A DNA stretch of 64,000 bases from CAZOVB01 sp964583095 (lineage in GTDB: Bacteria > Planctomycetota > Phycisphaerae > SM23-33), in assembly GCA_964583095.1 (NCBI GenBank), contig CAZOVB010000016.1, positions 19,969 through 83,968 of the forward strand. The letters are read 5' to 3'. Shown in pieces: positions 54,168-62,219 of this stretch. The translations under genes were made by a program, and so were the position numbers. Each line of letters starts with the position of its first letter. The stretch's first letter is position 1. Under the pieces are notes generated by a model that worked only from the letters and a program-made list of their open reading frames with translations, was not told where the DNA came from and ran no database searches.

Positions 54168-54208
54168 AGCTGATCCATGGGCGAAAATGTGCGAGCCTTA
54201 CCGGGCTG

Positions 54209-54916
54209 CTAGGGAAGGATGACGACCAGGGTCCCCTTGGGGATCCTTGGGAAGATCTCCAGGATCTCCTCGTCTTCCACGGCGATACAGCCAAGGGTAT
54301 CGCTGCGTCCATCCTTTTTGCCGTGGATGAGGATTTCTCCGCCCAGGGCGGTGTTCCAGGGGGGCTGGCGGTTGCGGTCGATTTCGTAGATGATCCGGTC
54401 GCGTTGATCCTGGGTGATGAGCCCCTGGCGGTAGCCCCGCTGGGCGTCTTTCGCGTTGGGGTAGTTCAGGCCCAATGCGCGGACATAGGGCGTCTGGCCC
54501 CGATCCTGCCTCAGGCAGACGTAGTAGCGGCCCTCGGGGGTGCGCCGGTCTCCCTCTCGCTGCTTGGGCCCGGGCACGGGCCCCACCGCCACACGGTAGC
54601 TCTTGACCGGCTCGTCCAGATCGAGGATGGTCATCACCCGGGCGGACTTCTGGACACGGATCTCGGGCACGACCAACTCCGGCAGCGGCTGGGATGTCCA
54701 CTTGACGGGGATCTTGAGCTCGGCCTGGCCCTGGGGGGCATCGGGCTTGGGCTCAGATGAGGCCGGGGAATGGGATTCCGCCTCGGCCGGGTTGCCTCCC
54801 CCCACCTTCTGTACCAGGACGACGATGCCGCCGATGAGGATCAGCCCCGCCTGGACGGCCAGGATGAGGTTCAGCTTCGTGCCGGTCTTGGCATCGGCTT
54901 TGGTTTCCTGTTTCAT
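54209..54916 (-). CDS. L,D-transpeptidase (YkuD domain)
   Basis: A 235-residue membrane-anchored enzyme: N-terminal helix (LNLILAVQAGLILIGGIVVLV), a Pro/Glu-rich linker and a YkuD domain ending in EILIHGKKDGRSDTLGCIAV, where His and the catalytic Cys form the HGxxxxxSxGC motif (here DTLGCI). It cross-links peptidoglycan or attaches lipoproteins. It follows rsmE with an ATGA overlap. Confidence 0.92.
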   Translation of the reverse strand: MKQETKADAKTGTKLNLILAVQAGLILIGGIVVLVQKVGGGNPAEAESHSPASSEPKPDAPQGQAELKIPVKWTSQPLPELVVPEIRVQKSARVMTILDLDEPVKSYRVAVGPVPGPKQREGDRRTPEGRYYVCLRQDRGQTPYVRALGLNYPNAKDAQRGYRQGLITQDQRDRIIYEIDRNRQPPWNTALGGEILIHGKKDGRSDTLGCIAVEDEEILEIFPRIPKGTLVVILP

Positions 54917-55677
54917 GATGAATTCTCAGCTTCTTGAGGGCATGGTGTCGGGATCAAGGCTCGCACGCCGGAAAGCAGGGCCAAGGCGGCCGTTTCGGTC
55001 CGGAGAATATAAGGCCCCAGCGACGCCGGGGCGAAACCGCGACTACTTACCTCGGATTCCTCCTCAGCGGTCAGTCCGCCTTCGGGGCCGATGAGCAGAC
55101 AGATCTTCGATGCCGTCCTGTCCAGGCACCGACCAAGCGGCTCGCCCCCCGGGCAGCCGAAGATACCTGCCCCGTCGGCTGTCTCCAGGTAGGCTTGCAA
55201 TGGAGTTTCCTGCTCGATCCGGCAGAGCCAATTGGACCGGCACTGCTTGGCGGCCGAAATGCAGGTTGCCTCCCAGCGATCGCGTTTGGAGCCGCCGGTT
55301 CCCGGGCCCCCGACAACGCTTCGGGTAAACCGTATCGGCACCAGTCGCATCGTGCCCAGTTCGCACGCCTTCTCCAGCAGCCAGTCCAGGCGTTTGCCCT
55401 TGGGGACTGCAAAGGCAAGCTCCAACTGGGGTTCGGCCGGCCGGATGAATTCCGGCTCCCGGGATACGTGGACTTCCATCTCGCTGCGTCGGCAACTCTC
55501 TACGATGCCCTGGGCGCTTCGGCCCTGTCCGTCAAAAAGCTCAACCGTCTCTCCTTCCCGAACGCGCACGACATGCAGCGCATGATGCGCCTCGCCGCCG
55601 GTTAGCATGTTGGCGCCCTGGCAGAGATCGGGGCAGTAGAAGCGCCGGATGTTCGCATTCCTGGAACGTTTGGCCAT
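54913..55677 (-). CDS. rsmE: 16S rRNA (uracil(1498)-N(3))-methyltransferase
   Basis: A 254-residue RsmE of the SPOUT class, which methylates U1498 of 16S rRNA. The N-terminal PUA-like domain has HHALHVVRVREGE, and the SPOUT knot shows in AFAVPKGKRLDWLLEKACELG, KRDRWEATCISAAKQ, LLIGPEGGLTAEE and LGPYILRTETAALALLS. Its ATG lies 118 bp from the end of the NicO-family gene on the same strand, with ykuD coupled behind it. Confidence 0.95.
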   Translation of the reverse strand: MAKRSRNANIRRFYCPDLCQGANMLTGGEAHHALHVVRVREGETVELFDGQGRSAQGIVESCRRSEMEVHVSREPEFIRPAEPQLELAFAVPKGKRLDWLLEKACELGTMRLVPIRFTRSVVGGPGTGGSKRDRWEATCISAAKQCRSNWLCRIEQETPLQAYLETADGAGIFGCPGGEPLGRCLDRTASKICLLIGPEGGLTAEEESEVSSRGFAPASLGPYILRTETAALALLSGVRALIPTPCPQEAENSS

Positions 55678-55795
55678 GCCGAGAAGATACAGGATTGCCT
55701 TTCTGGGCCAAAGCCCAAACCGCGGCGGTTCATTCGAAAGGTCTCTCGCAGGGCGAGCGAACCGGGCGGGGAACTTCTCAGACGACCCGGCAAGG

Positions 55796-57169
55796 CTATC
55801 TCGTGTAGGCCGGGTAGTACAGCAGGGCCAGCATGACCCCGGCAATAAGGACCAGGGCGCCGCCCAGGATGCCCATCCCGCGCTGCATGGCCGCCTGTCG
55901 GCTCTGGTTTTTCGAGCGGCCCGCGATACCGCGGGCCTTGATCGTAACCAGCCCCACCACGCAGAGCAGCACGAAGGTTCCGGCAATGATCCCCGACACG
56001 ACCGCCAGGCCCGGCAGGACCAGCCCGTGGGTAATAGCCAGCAGCAGGACCGCAACGGTGAAGGGGCACGGAATCAGCCCGGCCAGGACGCCGATGCCCA
56101 GCATACTCTTGCCGGCGGCCTGTTCGGCCGGGTCCTGGACCTGCGATTTGCGTCGCCACAGAGAGTGAAGGATCAACCATCCCCCGTAGACGACGATGCC
56201 TACCCCTACCGAGAAGGTCAGCCATCCCTGCAGCCGGATCCGCGCGATGCCCTTGACGTCGGACAGGACCGTCTGGAAGACCCCCGCAATCACCAGGGCG
56301 CCCAGCGTGTGGAGCCCGGTAATCACCAGCGCCAGGACAAATGCGCTTCGCAGGCGGGCCTGTCGATGCAGGAAGTAACCAATCACAAGGGATTTACCGT
56401 GGCCCGGACCGGCGGCGTGTACCAACCCGTAGGCCGCTGCCAGAGGAAAGAGCATGGCCACTACCAGCCAGGTGTACTGTTTCTTAGCCCCGAGAAGCGC
56501 TTCGTTCATCCGCCGGTTGATGCGCGCCTGGATCTGGAAGAAGCGGTCGCGCATCGCCAGGGCATTGACCGGCGGGTCGGTGACCTCCACCTCGGCGTAG
56601 CCGGATTCGGTTTCACCGGGCGAAGCCTTGGCCGGCAGGTAGATGTCCACCTGTTCGTCGGAGACGCGGATCTTCGTACCGGGATGGGGACTCTCCCAGC
56701 CTTGGATAAACGTATAGGCGACCAGGTACATCGGGTGGGCCATCCGCAAGCTGAGCTTCTGCTGCTCCGACCCGATGGGCATGTTCAGATCGCACTTCAA
56801 CTCGATGACCATCGGATCCCCGCGTTTCCGAAAGCCTGCAAAGCGGAATTTCCCGAAGGAAGAATCCTCGACTTCTTCGCCCTCCAGCAGCCAGGTGGCC
56901 GAGAAGTTCTCCTCCCCCAGGTCCTCCAGGTAGTGCTCGCGGAAGGCTTGCTCTTCTTCGGGATCGATCTTGTCGTTCCAACTCTCATCGCAGTCGGAAA
57001 GGACCATGGTCGCGCTCATGTCATCCAGGTGCCAGAGAAGGGTCAGGCCGACCAGCACGTCGTCCTGGAAATTCAGCTCACCCCGGACATCTATGAAGAA
57101 ATGCGGGTGGGCCCCGGCCTGACCTGCCACGAGGGCCGGTAGAACTGCAGCGGTCCAGAACAATCTCAT
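55796..57169 (-). CDS. DUF1007-NicO fusion, nickel/cobalt transporter
   Basis: A 457-residue protein joining two usual neighbours. Residues about 1-200 are a signal peptide plus a DUF1007-like periplasmic domain starting AHPHFFIDVRGEL; the C-terminal 230 residues are a NicO/RcnA-like permease with HAAGPGHGKSLVIGYFL, GLHTLGALVIAG and later GVLAGLIPCPFTVAVLLL. Such proteins import or export nickel or cobalt. GGGAGACC precedes the ATG. It is not in an operon with nikR but could be a NikR regulon member. Confidence 0.88.
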   Translation of the reverse strand: MRLFWTAAVLPALVAGQAGAHPHFFIDVRGELNFQDDVLVGLTLLWHLDDMSATMVLSDCDESWNDKIDPEEEQAFREHYLEDLGEENFSATWLLEGEEVEDSSFGKFRFAGFRKRGDPMVIELKCDLNMPIGSEQQKLSLRMAHPMYLVAYTFIQGWESPHPGTKIRVSDEQVDIYLPAKASPGETESGYAEVEVTDPPVNALAMRDRFFQIQARINRRMNEALLGAKKQYTWLVVAMLFPLAAAYGLVHAAGPGHGKSLVIGYFLHRQARLRSAFVLALVITGLHTLGALVIAGVFQTVLSDVKGIARIRLQGWLTFSVGVGIVVYGGWLILHSLWRRKSQVQDPAEQAAGKSMLGIGVLAGLIPCPFTVAVLLLAITHGLVLPGLAVVSGIIAGTFVLLCVVGLVTIKARGIAGRSKNQSRQAAMQRGMGILGGALVLIAGVMLALLYYPAYTR

Positions 57170-57254
57170 ACGAACGGTCTCCCGGCAGGATATGCGATCC
57201 CTGAGATCCCGCAGGGGACCCCGAAACGACTGGAGCATGACTGAGTCAATCGGC

Positions 57255-57294
57255 CAGAGGCGCGTTTCCGCGCCCTGCCCCCGGCCAAAGAGGG
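57255..57294 (-). promoter_or_regulatory. Structured leader of the nickel/cobalt transporter gene
   Basis: On the minus strand the leader folds into GGCGCG-GAAA-CGCGCC, a 6-bp stem with a GNRA-type tetraloop (57259-57274 region), inside a GGCC/GGCC outer pair. The full leader is about 165 nt. A B12-box-like GCCGGGAGACC lies just before the start codon but coincides with the Shine-Dalgarno. No complete known riboswitch was recognised. Confidence 0.35.
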
Positions 57295-57338
57295 GTATTT
57301 CTTCGGCACGGCTTTAACTCAAACGTTACAACGCACCC

Positions 57339-57368
57339 TTTATAGCAGGTCGGCTCCCTGCGGGTCAA
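57339..57368 (-). promoter_or_regulatory. Predicted promoter of the nickel/cobalt transporter gene
   Basis: On the minus strand TTGACC (57368-57363) and TATAAA (57344-57339) are 18 bp apart. The remaining divergent sequence up to the etfB start (57369-57565) contains a short CGCCC-TATC-GGGCG hairpin near 57526 and nothing else recognised. Confidence 0.55.
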
Positions 57369-57565
57369 CCAGTCAGTCTCCGGTTGTGTTGAGCGGTCAG
57401 AGACAGCAGCGTTGCACCTTGCAGGGACCGGCGAGACATGAAAAGCTCAGTAGCCTTGCGGCCTTGCATTCGAACCTTCCAGAGAATAGTCTTCTATTCC
57501 CGTTGCCTTGAGAGCCCGAGGCAGAGTCGCCCTATCGGGCGCTGATTTCTGGAACAGGAAGCCCC

Positions 57566-58363
57566 ATGGAGATTTTTGTCCCCATCAAGCAGGTCCCCGA
57601 GACCAACACCGTCCGCATGGATGACCAGACCGGGACGATGATCCGCGACGGGGTCGAGGCCATTGTCAATCCCCTGGACCTCTACGCGATCGAGACCGCC
57701 CTGCGTCTGGCGGCCGAGCACGAAGGAAAGGTCACCGTCTTTTCCATGGGACCTCCCAAGGCCCAGTCGGCGCTTCGAGAGGCCCTGGCAATGGGATGTC
57801 ACGACGCGGTGCTGCTCAGCGACAAGGCCTTTGCCGGTTCGGACACCTGGGCGACCTCGCGCGCCCTGGCCGAGGCGATCCGGCGCCACGGCCCCTTTGA
57901 TCTGATCCTCTGCGGCGAGCGGGCGACCGACGGCGATACCGGACAGGTCGGGCCGGGACTGGCAGCCATGCTCGACTTGCCCCTGGCCACCTATGTAAGC
58001 GCGGTGGAGAATATCGATGAGAATTTCATCCGCGTTCGCCGCCGCGTGGAGACCGGAACCGAACAGCTCCAGCTCGAGCGTCCCTGCCTGTTGACGGTGA
58101 TCAAGGAAATCGGCGACCCGCGTCTGCCGACCCTGCGCGGCAAGCAAAGGGCCAGGCGGTTCGAGATTCCCCTCCGCAAGGCCGATGACCTGGACCTCGA
58201 CGACGAACAACTGGGCCTGACCGGATCCCCCACTCGGGTGGTGAAGATCTTCCGACCCAAGGTAATGCGCCGGGGCCAAAAGGTCACCGTCCAGGACGAA
58301 GCCTCCCTGGGCGACGCGATCGAGCAGTTGAATCGCTTTCTGGAAAGTCGAGGCCTGCTGTGA
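57566..58363 (+). CDS. etfB: Electron transfer flavoprotein beta subunit
   Basis: A 265-residue EtfB: MEIFVPIKQVPETNTVRMD, NPLDLYAIETALRL, CGERATDGDTGQVGPGLA and the LPTLRGKQRARR adenine-nucleotide site. With EtfA it shuttles electrons from FAD dehydrogenases. AGGAA precedes the ATG. The next gene starts inside its stop (GTGA overlap). Confidence 0.93.
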   Translation: MEIFVPIKQVPETNTVRMDDQTGTMIRDGVEAIVNPLDLYAIETALRLAAEHEGKVTVFSMGPPKAQSALREALAMGCHDAVLLSDKAFAGSDTWATSRALAEAIRRHGPFDLILCGERATDGDTGQVGPGLAAMLDLPLATYVSAVENIDENFIRVRRRVETGTEQLQLERPCLLTVIKEIGDPRLPTLRGKQRARRFEIPLRKADDLDLDDEQLGLTGSPTRVVKIFRPKVMRRGQKVTVQDEASLGDAIEQLNRFLESRGLL

Positions 58364-59229
58364 AGGCCGAGGCGATCGTCGAACATCTTCAAGGGAATCT
58401 CCGTTACCACGCGGTGTACGATTCGACCGTCCCGGCCGCTCTGCGATACGCCAAGGCCGCCGGCTTCCGCGGGATCCAACTGGCCGTTGAAGCCCCGCAC
58501 CTTTCCCCGCACAACCTGCCCGCCGATCAGGTCAAGAGCCTCGGCGCCCTGCTTCGCTCCCAGGGCCTGGGCATGTCCCTCCACGCTCCGGATGGGCAGG
58601 TGAATCTTTTCCAGACTCAGCCGATCCTGACCGGGGCGATGCACGAATTTCTGCGCGGGCTGATCGATTTCGGCTATGCCGTCGGCGCCCGGAACCTGAC
58701 CTTTCATTTGACAAAACCAACGACCTTTCCCACGGCCGACCGGTCGCAGGAGTGGCCCGAGATCGACCGGGGCCTCTACCAGCGGGCCCTTCAGGAGAAC
58801 ATGCAGCGGCTGATCGATGCTGCCCGAGGCCGAATGCAACTCTGCCTGGAATTCACCGACGACGCGTTCATCCGCGACGCCTGCCAGGAGTTCATCAACC
58901 GGGGCGACCTGCGAATCTGCTGGGACCTGGCCCGCATGTACCGCCGGGGCGAACTGGACGAAGACCTGGCCGACTGGTTCGGCCGGAACCTCTCACGCGT
59001 GGCCCAGGTGCATCTGCACGATGTCCTCGACGGGAAAGGGCATCGGCCCATCGGCAGCGGCTGCGTGGAATTTGCCCGCTGGCTCGAACCGATCGTCGAG
59101 GCGGACGTGCGGGATCTGGTTATCGAAGTCAGACCGCAGGACCAGGCGGCCGCGTCGCGCGAAGCGCTGCTGGCGATGTTCGACCCGGCCCAGGTTCCCG
59201 CCGGCAAGAAGAGGAGGAAGCGCTCATGA
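58360..59229 (+). CDS. Sugar phosphate isomerase/epimerase (xylose isomerase-like TIM barrel)
   Basis: A 289-residue TIM-barrel protein of the AP-endonuclease-2/sugar-epimerase family: GFRGIQLAVEAPHLSPHN, SLHAPDGQVNLF, RNLTFHLTKP, LCLEFTDDAF (metal Glu), ICWDLARMYRRGE (metal Asp) and VAQVHLHDVLDGKGHRPIGSG. It starts with a GTG overlapping the etfB stop by 4 bp and overlaps the etfA start by 4 bp. Its place between etfB and etfA is unusual; the substrate may be linked to the operon's hydroxy-acid metabolism, which is inference. Confidence 0.82.
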   Translation: MKAEAIVEHLQGNLRYHAVYDSTVPAALRYAKAAGFRGIQLAVEAPHLSPHNLPADQVKSLGALLRSQGLGMSLHAPDGQVNLFQTQPILTGAMHEFLRGLIDFGYAVGARNLTFHLTKPTTFPTADRSQEWPEIDRGLYQRALQENMQRLIDAARGRMQLCLEFTDDAFIRDACQEFINRGDLRICWDLARMYRRGELDEDLADWFGRNLSRVAQVHLHDVLDGKGHRPIGSGCVEFARWLEPIVEADVRDLVIEVRPQDQAAASREALLAMFDPAQVPAGKKRRKRS

Positions 59230-60248
59230 GCGCCCAGGCCCAAGGCGTATGGATCCTGGCCCAGCAGCAGGAGGGGGTCCTGGACAAGGTGAGCTTCGAG
59301 CTTCTCACCCGCGGTCGCGACCTGGCCGACAAACGCTCGACGGACCTGACGGCCGTCCTGGTCGCGGGCGATATGCAGCCCGACCAGCTTCAGGCGCTGA
59401 TCGATGCAGGGGCCGACCAGGTCCGACATATCCGACATGAGAAGCTGGCTGACTTTCTGCCTGAACCCCACGGGGCCTGCCTGGCCGAGGTACTCGAAAG
59501 CGAGAAACCGGAAATCTTCATCGCAGCCGCCACCAGCATGGGCCGAACCCTCATGCCCTACCTGGCTGCGAAGATCCACACCGGCCTGACCGCCGACTGC
59601 ACCGTATTGGACATTGAAGAGGAAACCGGCGACCTGCTCCAGACCCGCCCGGCCATCGGGGGCAATATCCTGGCCACGATCAAGACACCCCGGCACCGGC
59701 CTCAGATGGCGACGGTGCGGCCTCACTCGACGCCGCCGGCCCAGCCGCAACCGGGACGCACCGGGAGGATCCATGTGCACACCCCGGCCGAGGAGCTGCT
59801 CGGTTCGCGCGTCAAGAGGCTCGGCTTCGAGCCGGCCCGGGACGACCACCCCCTCAGCCAGGCCGACAAGGTCGTCACCGCCGGGCGGGGCATCAAGCGC
59901 AAGGAGAATGTCGAACTGATCCGCGAACTGGCCGAGGCCCTCGACGCGGCCGTGGGCGCCACGCGGGACGTTGTCGATCGCGGCTGGCTGGAGTATCCTC
60001 ACCAGATCGGCCTGAGCGGCAAGACCGTCACGCCCCGCTTGTATGTGGGGCTTGGCGCTTCGGGGTCCATCCAGCACCTGGCCGGCATGGGCACCAGCGA
60101 TACCATCGTCGCGATCAACACCGATCCGGAAGCCCAGATTTTTCAGGTGGCTGACTTCGGCCTCGTGGCGGACCTGATGCAAGTCGTGCCCGTCTGGATC
60201 GAGGCCCTCCGCGCAAGGTCGCCACGGAAGCAGGAGGATGAATCATGA
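59226..60248 (+). CDS. etfA: Electron transfer flavoprotein alpha subunit
   Basis: A 340-residue EtfA with the C-terminal FAD-binding signature GLSGKTVTPRLYVGLGASGSIQHLAGM, then AINTDPEAQIFQVADFGLVADL. No N-terminal ferredoxin domain is present, unlike the EtfA of Acetobacterium lactate dehydrogenase. Its ATG overlaps the isomerase stop (ATGA), and its stop overlaps the next gene. Confidence 0.93.
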   Translation: MSAQAQGVWILAQQQEGVLDKVSFELLTRGRDLADKRSTDLTAVLVAGDMQPDQLQALIDAGADQVRHIRHEKLADFLPEPHGACLAEVLESEKPEIFIAAATSMGRTLMPYLAAKIHTGLTADCTVLDIEEETGDLLQTRPAIGGNILATIKTPRHRPQMATVRPHSTPPAQPQPGRTGRIHVHTPAEELLGSRVKRLGFEPARDDHPLSQADKVVTAGRGIKRKENVELIRELAEALDAAVGATRDVVDRGWLEYPHQIGLSGKTVTPRLYVGLGASGSIQHLAGMGTSDTIVAINTDPEAQIFQVADFGLVADLMQVVPVWIEALRARSPRKQEDES

Positions 60249-60562
60249 GCCACCCGTTACCCCCCACCGGTCAACAGAGCCCCCTGGCCAGGACAGCCAA
60301 GAAGGTCGCAGCGGCCATTGTCGCAGCCGCGGCGGTGGTCCTGTTTGTCACCGTGGTCATTCCCGTCCTGGCCGTCATCGCCCTGGTGACAATGGGCCTG
60401 GGGCTGCTGGTCTTCTCGGTCATTGCGATCTTCGCCTACGTGAAGTTCCGCAGGTTCCGCAAACGCTATGAGGCCTCGCGGGAGGAAGGGACAACCCGGC
60501 CGGGCAGTCGGAAGGTCAAATCCACCGTCCGAACGGAAAGCGAGAAGGATTCCACCCCATGA
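60245..60562 (+). CDS. Small two-helix membrane protein in the Etf operon
   Basis: A 105-residue protein with two close hydrophobic helices (AAAIVAAAAVVLFVTVVI and IALVTMGLGLLVFSVIAIFA), then a basic, Ser/Thr-rich cytoplasmic tail. No family was recognised. It overlaps etfA and the dehydrogenase gene by 4 bp each (ATGA), so it is part of the operon and could anchor the Etf-dehydrogenase complex to the membrane (inference). Confidence 0.7.
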   Translation: MSHPLPPTGQQSPLARTAKKVAAAIVAAAAVVLFVTVVIPVLAVIALVTMGLGLLVFSVIAIFAYVKFRRFRKRYEASREEGTTRPGSRKVKSTVRTESEKDSTP

Positions 60563-61998
60563 GCGCTCCCGGCCAGGCCAACACCTACGGCAAGGTCACA
60601 CCCGAGATCGCCCAGCAGCTTGGACGGATCGTGGGCGAAGCGTTCGTGGTCTTCGACGACCCGGACAAGCTCGAACCCTATTCCCACGACGAGACGCCCG
60701 ACCGCAAGTACGCTCACATGCCCGAGGCCCTGGTCCGCCCCGACAGCGCCGAGCAAATCGCCCAGATCATGAAGCTCGCCAACGAGCACCGCATCCCCGT
60801 CACGCCCCGGGGCGCCGGCAGCGGACTCTCGGGAGGAGCTGTGCCTGCCTGCGGAGGCATCGTCCTTCTGGTGGACCGGATGAACCGTGTGCTCGATCTG
60901 GACCTCCGGAACATGATGATCACCGTCGAGCCGGGCATGGTGACCAACGAGATCAATGAAGTTACCGCCGAGCACGGGCTCTTCTACGCCGGCTACCCGA
61001 TGAGCCTGGAGACCTGCTATATCGGGGGCAACGTGGCCGAAAACGCCGGCGGCGGCAAGGCGATCAAGTACGGCGTGACCGCCCGCTACGTCCTGGGCCT
61101 GGAGGTGGTGACCCCCACCGGGCAGATCGTGCAGCTGGGCGGCAAGCTCATCAAGGATGTCACAGGGTACAACCTGATGGGCCTGATGATCGGCTCGGAG
61201 GGCACGCTGGGGATCTTCACCAAGATCACTCTCAAGCTCATGCCCCTTCCCAAATGCAGCGTGGACCTGCTTTGCCTGTTCGACTCGCCCTCCCGGGCCA
61301 TCGAGGCTGTGCCAAAAATCATGACCGAAGGCGGGGTGATCCCCACAGCTATCGAGTTCATGGATCGCTCGAGTGTTCAGGCGGCCTGCGAGTATCTCAA
61401 CGAGACGATTGCCTACCAGGATTGCGGCGCGATGCTGCTGATCACCGTCGATGGTTCGGATGAGCAGCAAGTCCTCCGGGAGTACGAGGCCATCGGCGAG
61501 CAGTGCCTCTCCGGCGGGGCAACGGAGGTCTACGTAGCCGACAACGCCACGACCAGCGAGCGCCTCTGGCGGATCCGCCGCAACATCGCCGAAGCTTTCG
61601 CCCTCAAATCCTCCCTGCAGTGCAATGAAGACCTGGTGGTCCCCCCGGCCCAGATTCCCCAGCTCGTCGAACAGCTCGAGGACATCGCCGAAACCTACGG
61701 CGTGTTTGTCCCGGCCTACGGCCACGCCGGCGACGGGAACCTGCACACGCGCATAGCCGCGCCCAACGATTGGACGCGCGAGAAGTGGCAAGCCACCTGG
61801 CCTGGCCTGCTGGATGACCTCTACGCGCGGGTCGCACGGCTGGGCGGAAAACTCTCGGGCGAGCACGGCATCGGCAACAAGCGCAAGGCTTATATCGATC
61901 GCTTTCTTTCTTCCGAGCACATCCAACTTCTCCGCGCCGTCAAGGCCGCCTGGGACCCCAAGGCCGTTCTGAACCCGGGAAAAATCTTCGACGCCTGA
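60559..61998 (+). CDS. FAD-linked GlcD/LDH-type dehydrogenase
   Basis: A 479-residue FAD oxidase/dehydrogenase of the D-lactate/glycolate (GlcD/vanillyl-alcohol-oxidase) family. The FAD PP-loop is PRGAGSGLSGGAV, with IGGNVAENAGGGKAIKYG and IGSEGTLGIFTKI. The C-terminal domain has PAYGHAGDGNLHTRI and GGKLSGEHGIGNKRK. Together with etfBA it resembles Etf-coupled lactate dehydrogenases that oxidise 2-hydroxy acids. Its ATG overlaps the membrane-protein stop by 4 bp. Confidence 0.9.
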   Translation: MSAPGQANTYGKVTPEIAQQLGRIVGEAFVVFDDPDKLEPYSHDETPDRKYAHMPEALVRPDSAEQIAQIMKLANEHRIPVTPRGAGSGLSGGAVPACGGIVLLVDRMNRVLDLDLRNMMITVEPGMVTNEINEVTAEHGLFYAGYPMSLETCYIGGNVAENAGGGKAIKYGVTARYVLGLEVVTPTGQIVQLGGKLIKDVTGYNLMGLMIGSEGTLGIFTKITLKLMPLPKCSVDLLCLFDSPSRAIEAVPKIMTEGGVIPTAIEFMDRSSVQAACEYLNETIAYQDCGAMLLITVDGSDEQQVLREYEAIGEQCLSGGATEVYVADNATTSERLWRIRRNIAEAFALKSSLQCNEDLVVPPAQIPQLVEQLEDIAETYGVFVPAYGHAGDGNLHTRIAAPNDWTREKWQATWPGLLDDLYARVARLGGKLSGEHGIGNKRKAYIDRFLSSEHIQLLRAVKAAWDPKAVLNPGKIFDA

Positions 61999-62219
61999 TC
62001 GCCGAAGTGTCCGCTGTGTCCCGGGCTTCTGTCCGGCCATTTCTTGCGCCGCACAGGCCCGGACGCATTCACCGCAGGGAAGAATAAGACGAATCCCCGG
62101 TGAAATTCCGGATTTTTGCTTACCTCTCCTTTCAAGATCCGAAAACCCCCATCCGATGTATCACGCGAGCGAGTCAGGTGCACGCAGCGATTCAGCCAAC
62201 ACAGCGAAGGAGAAACGAA

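Noticed and set aside
57170..57335. Cobalamin riboswitch upstream of the nickel/cobalt transporter
   Set aside because: Only a B12-box-like stretch was found; the other conserved core segments are missing.
58791..60182. A 463-codon open frame opposite the Etf operon
   Set aside because: Antisense shadow crossing two real genes; no motifs.
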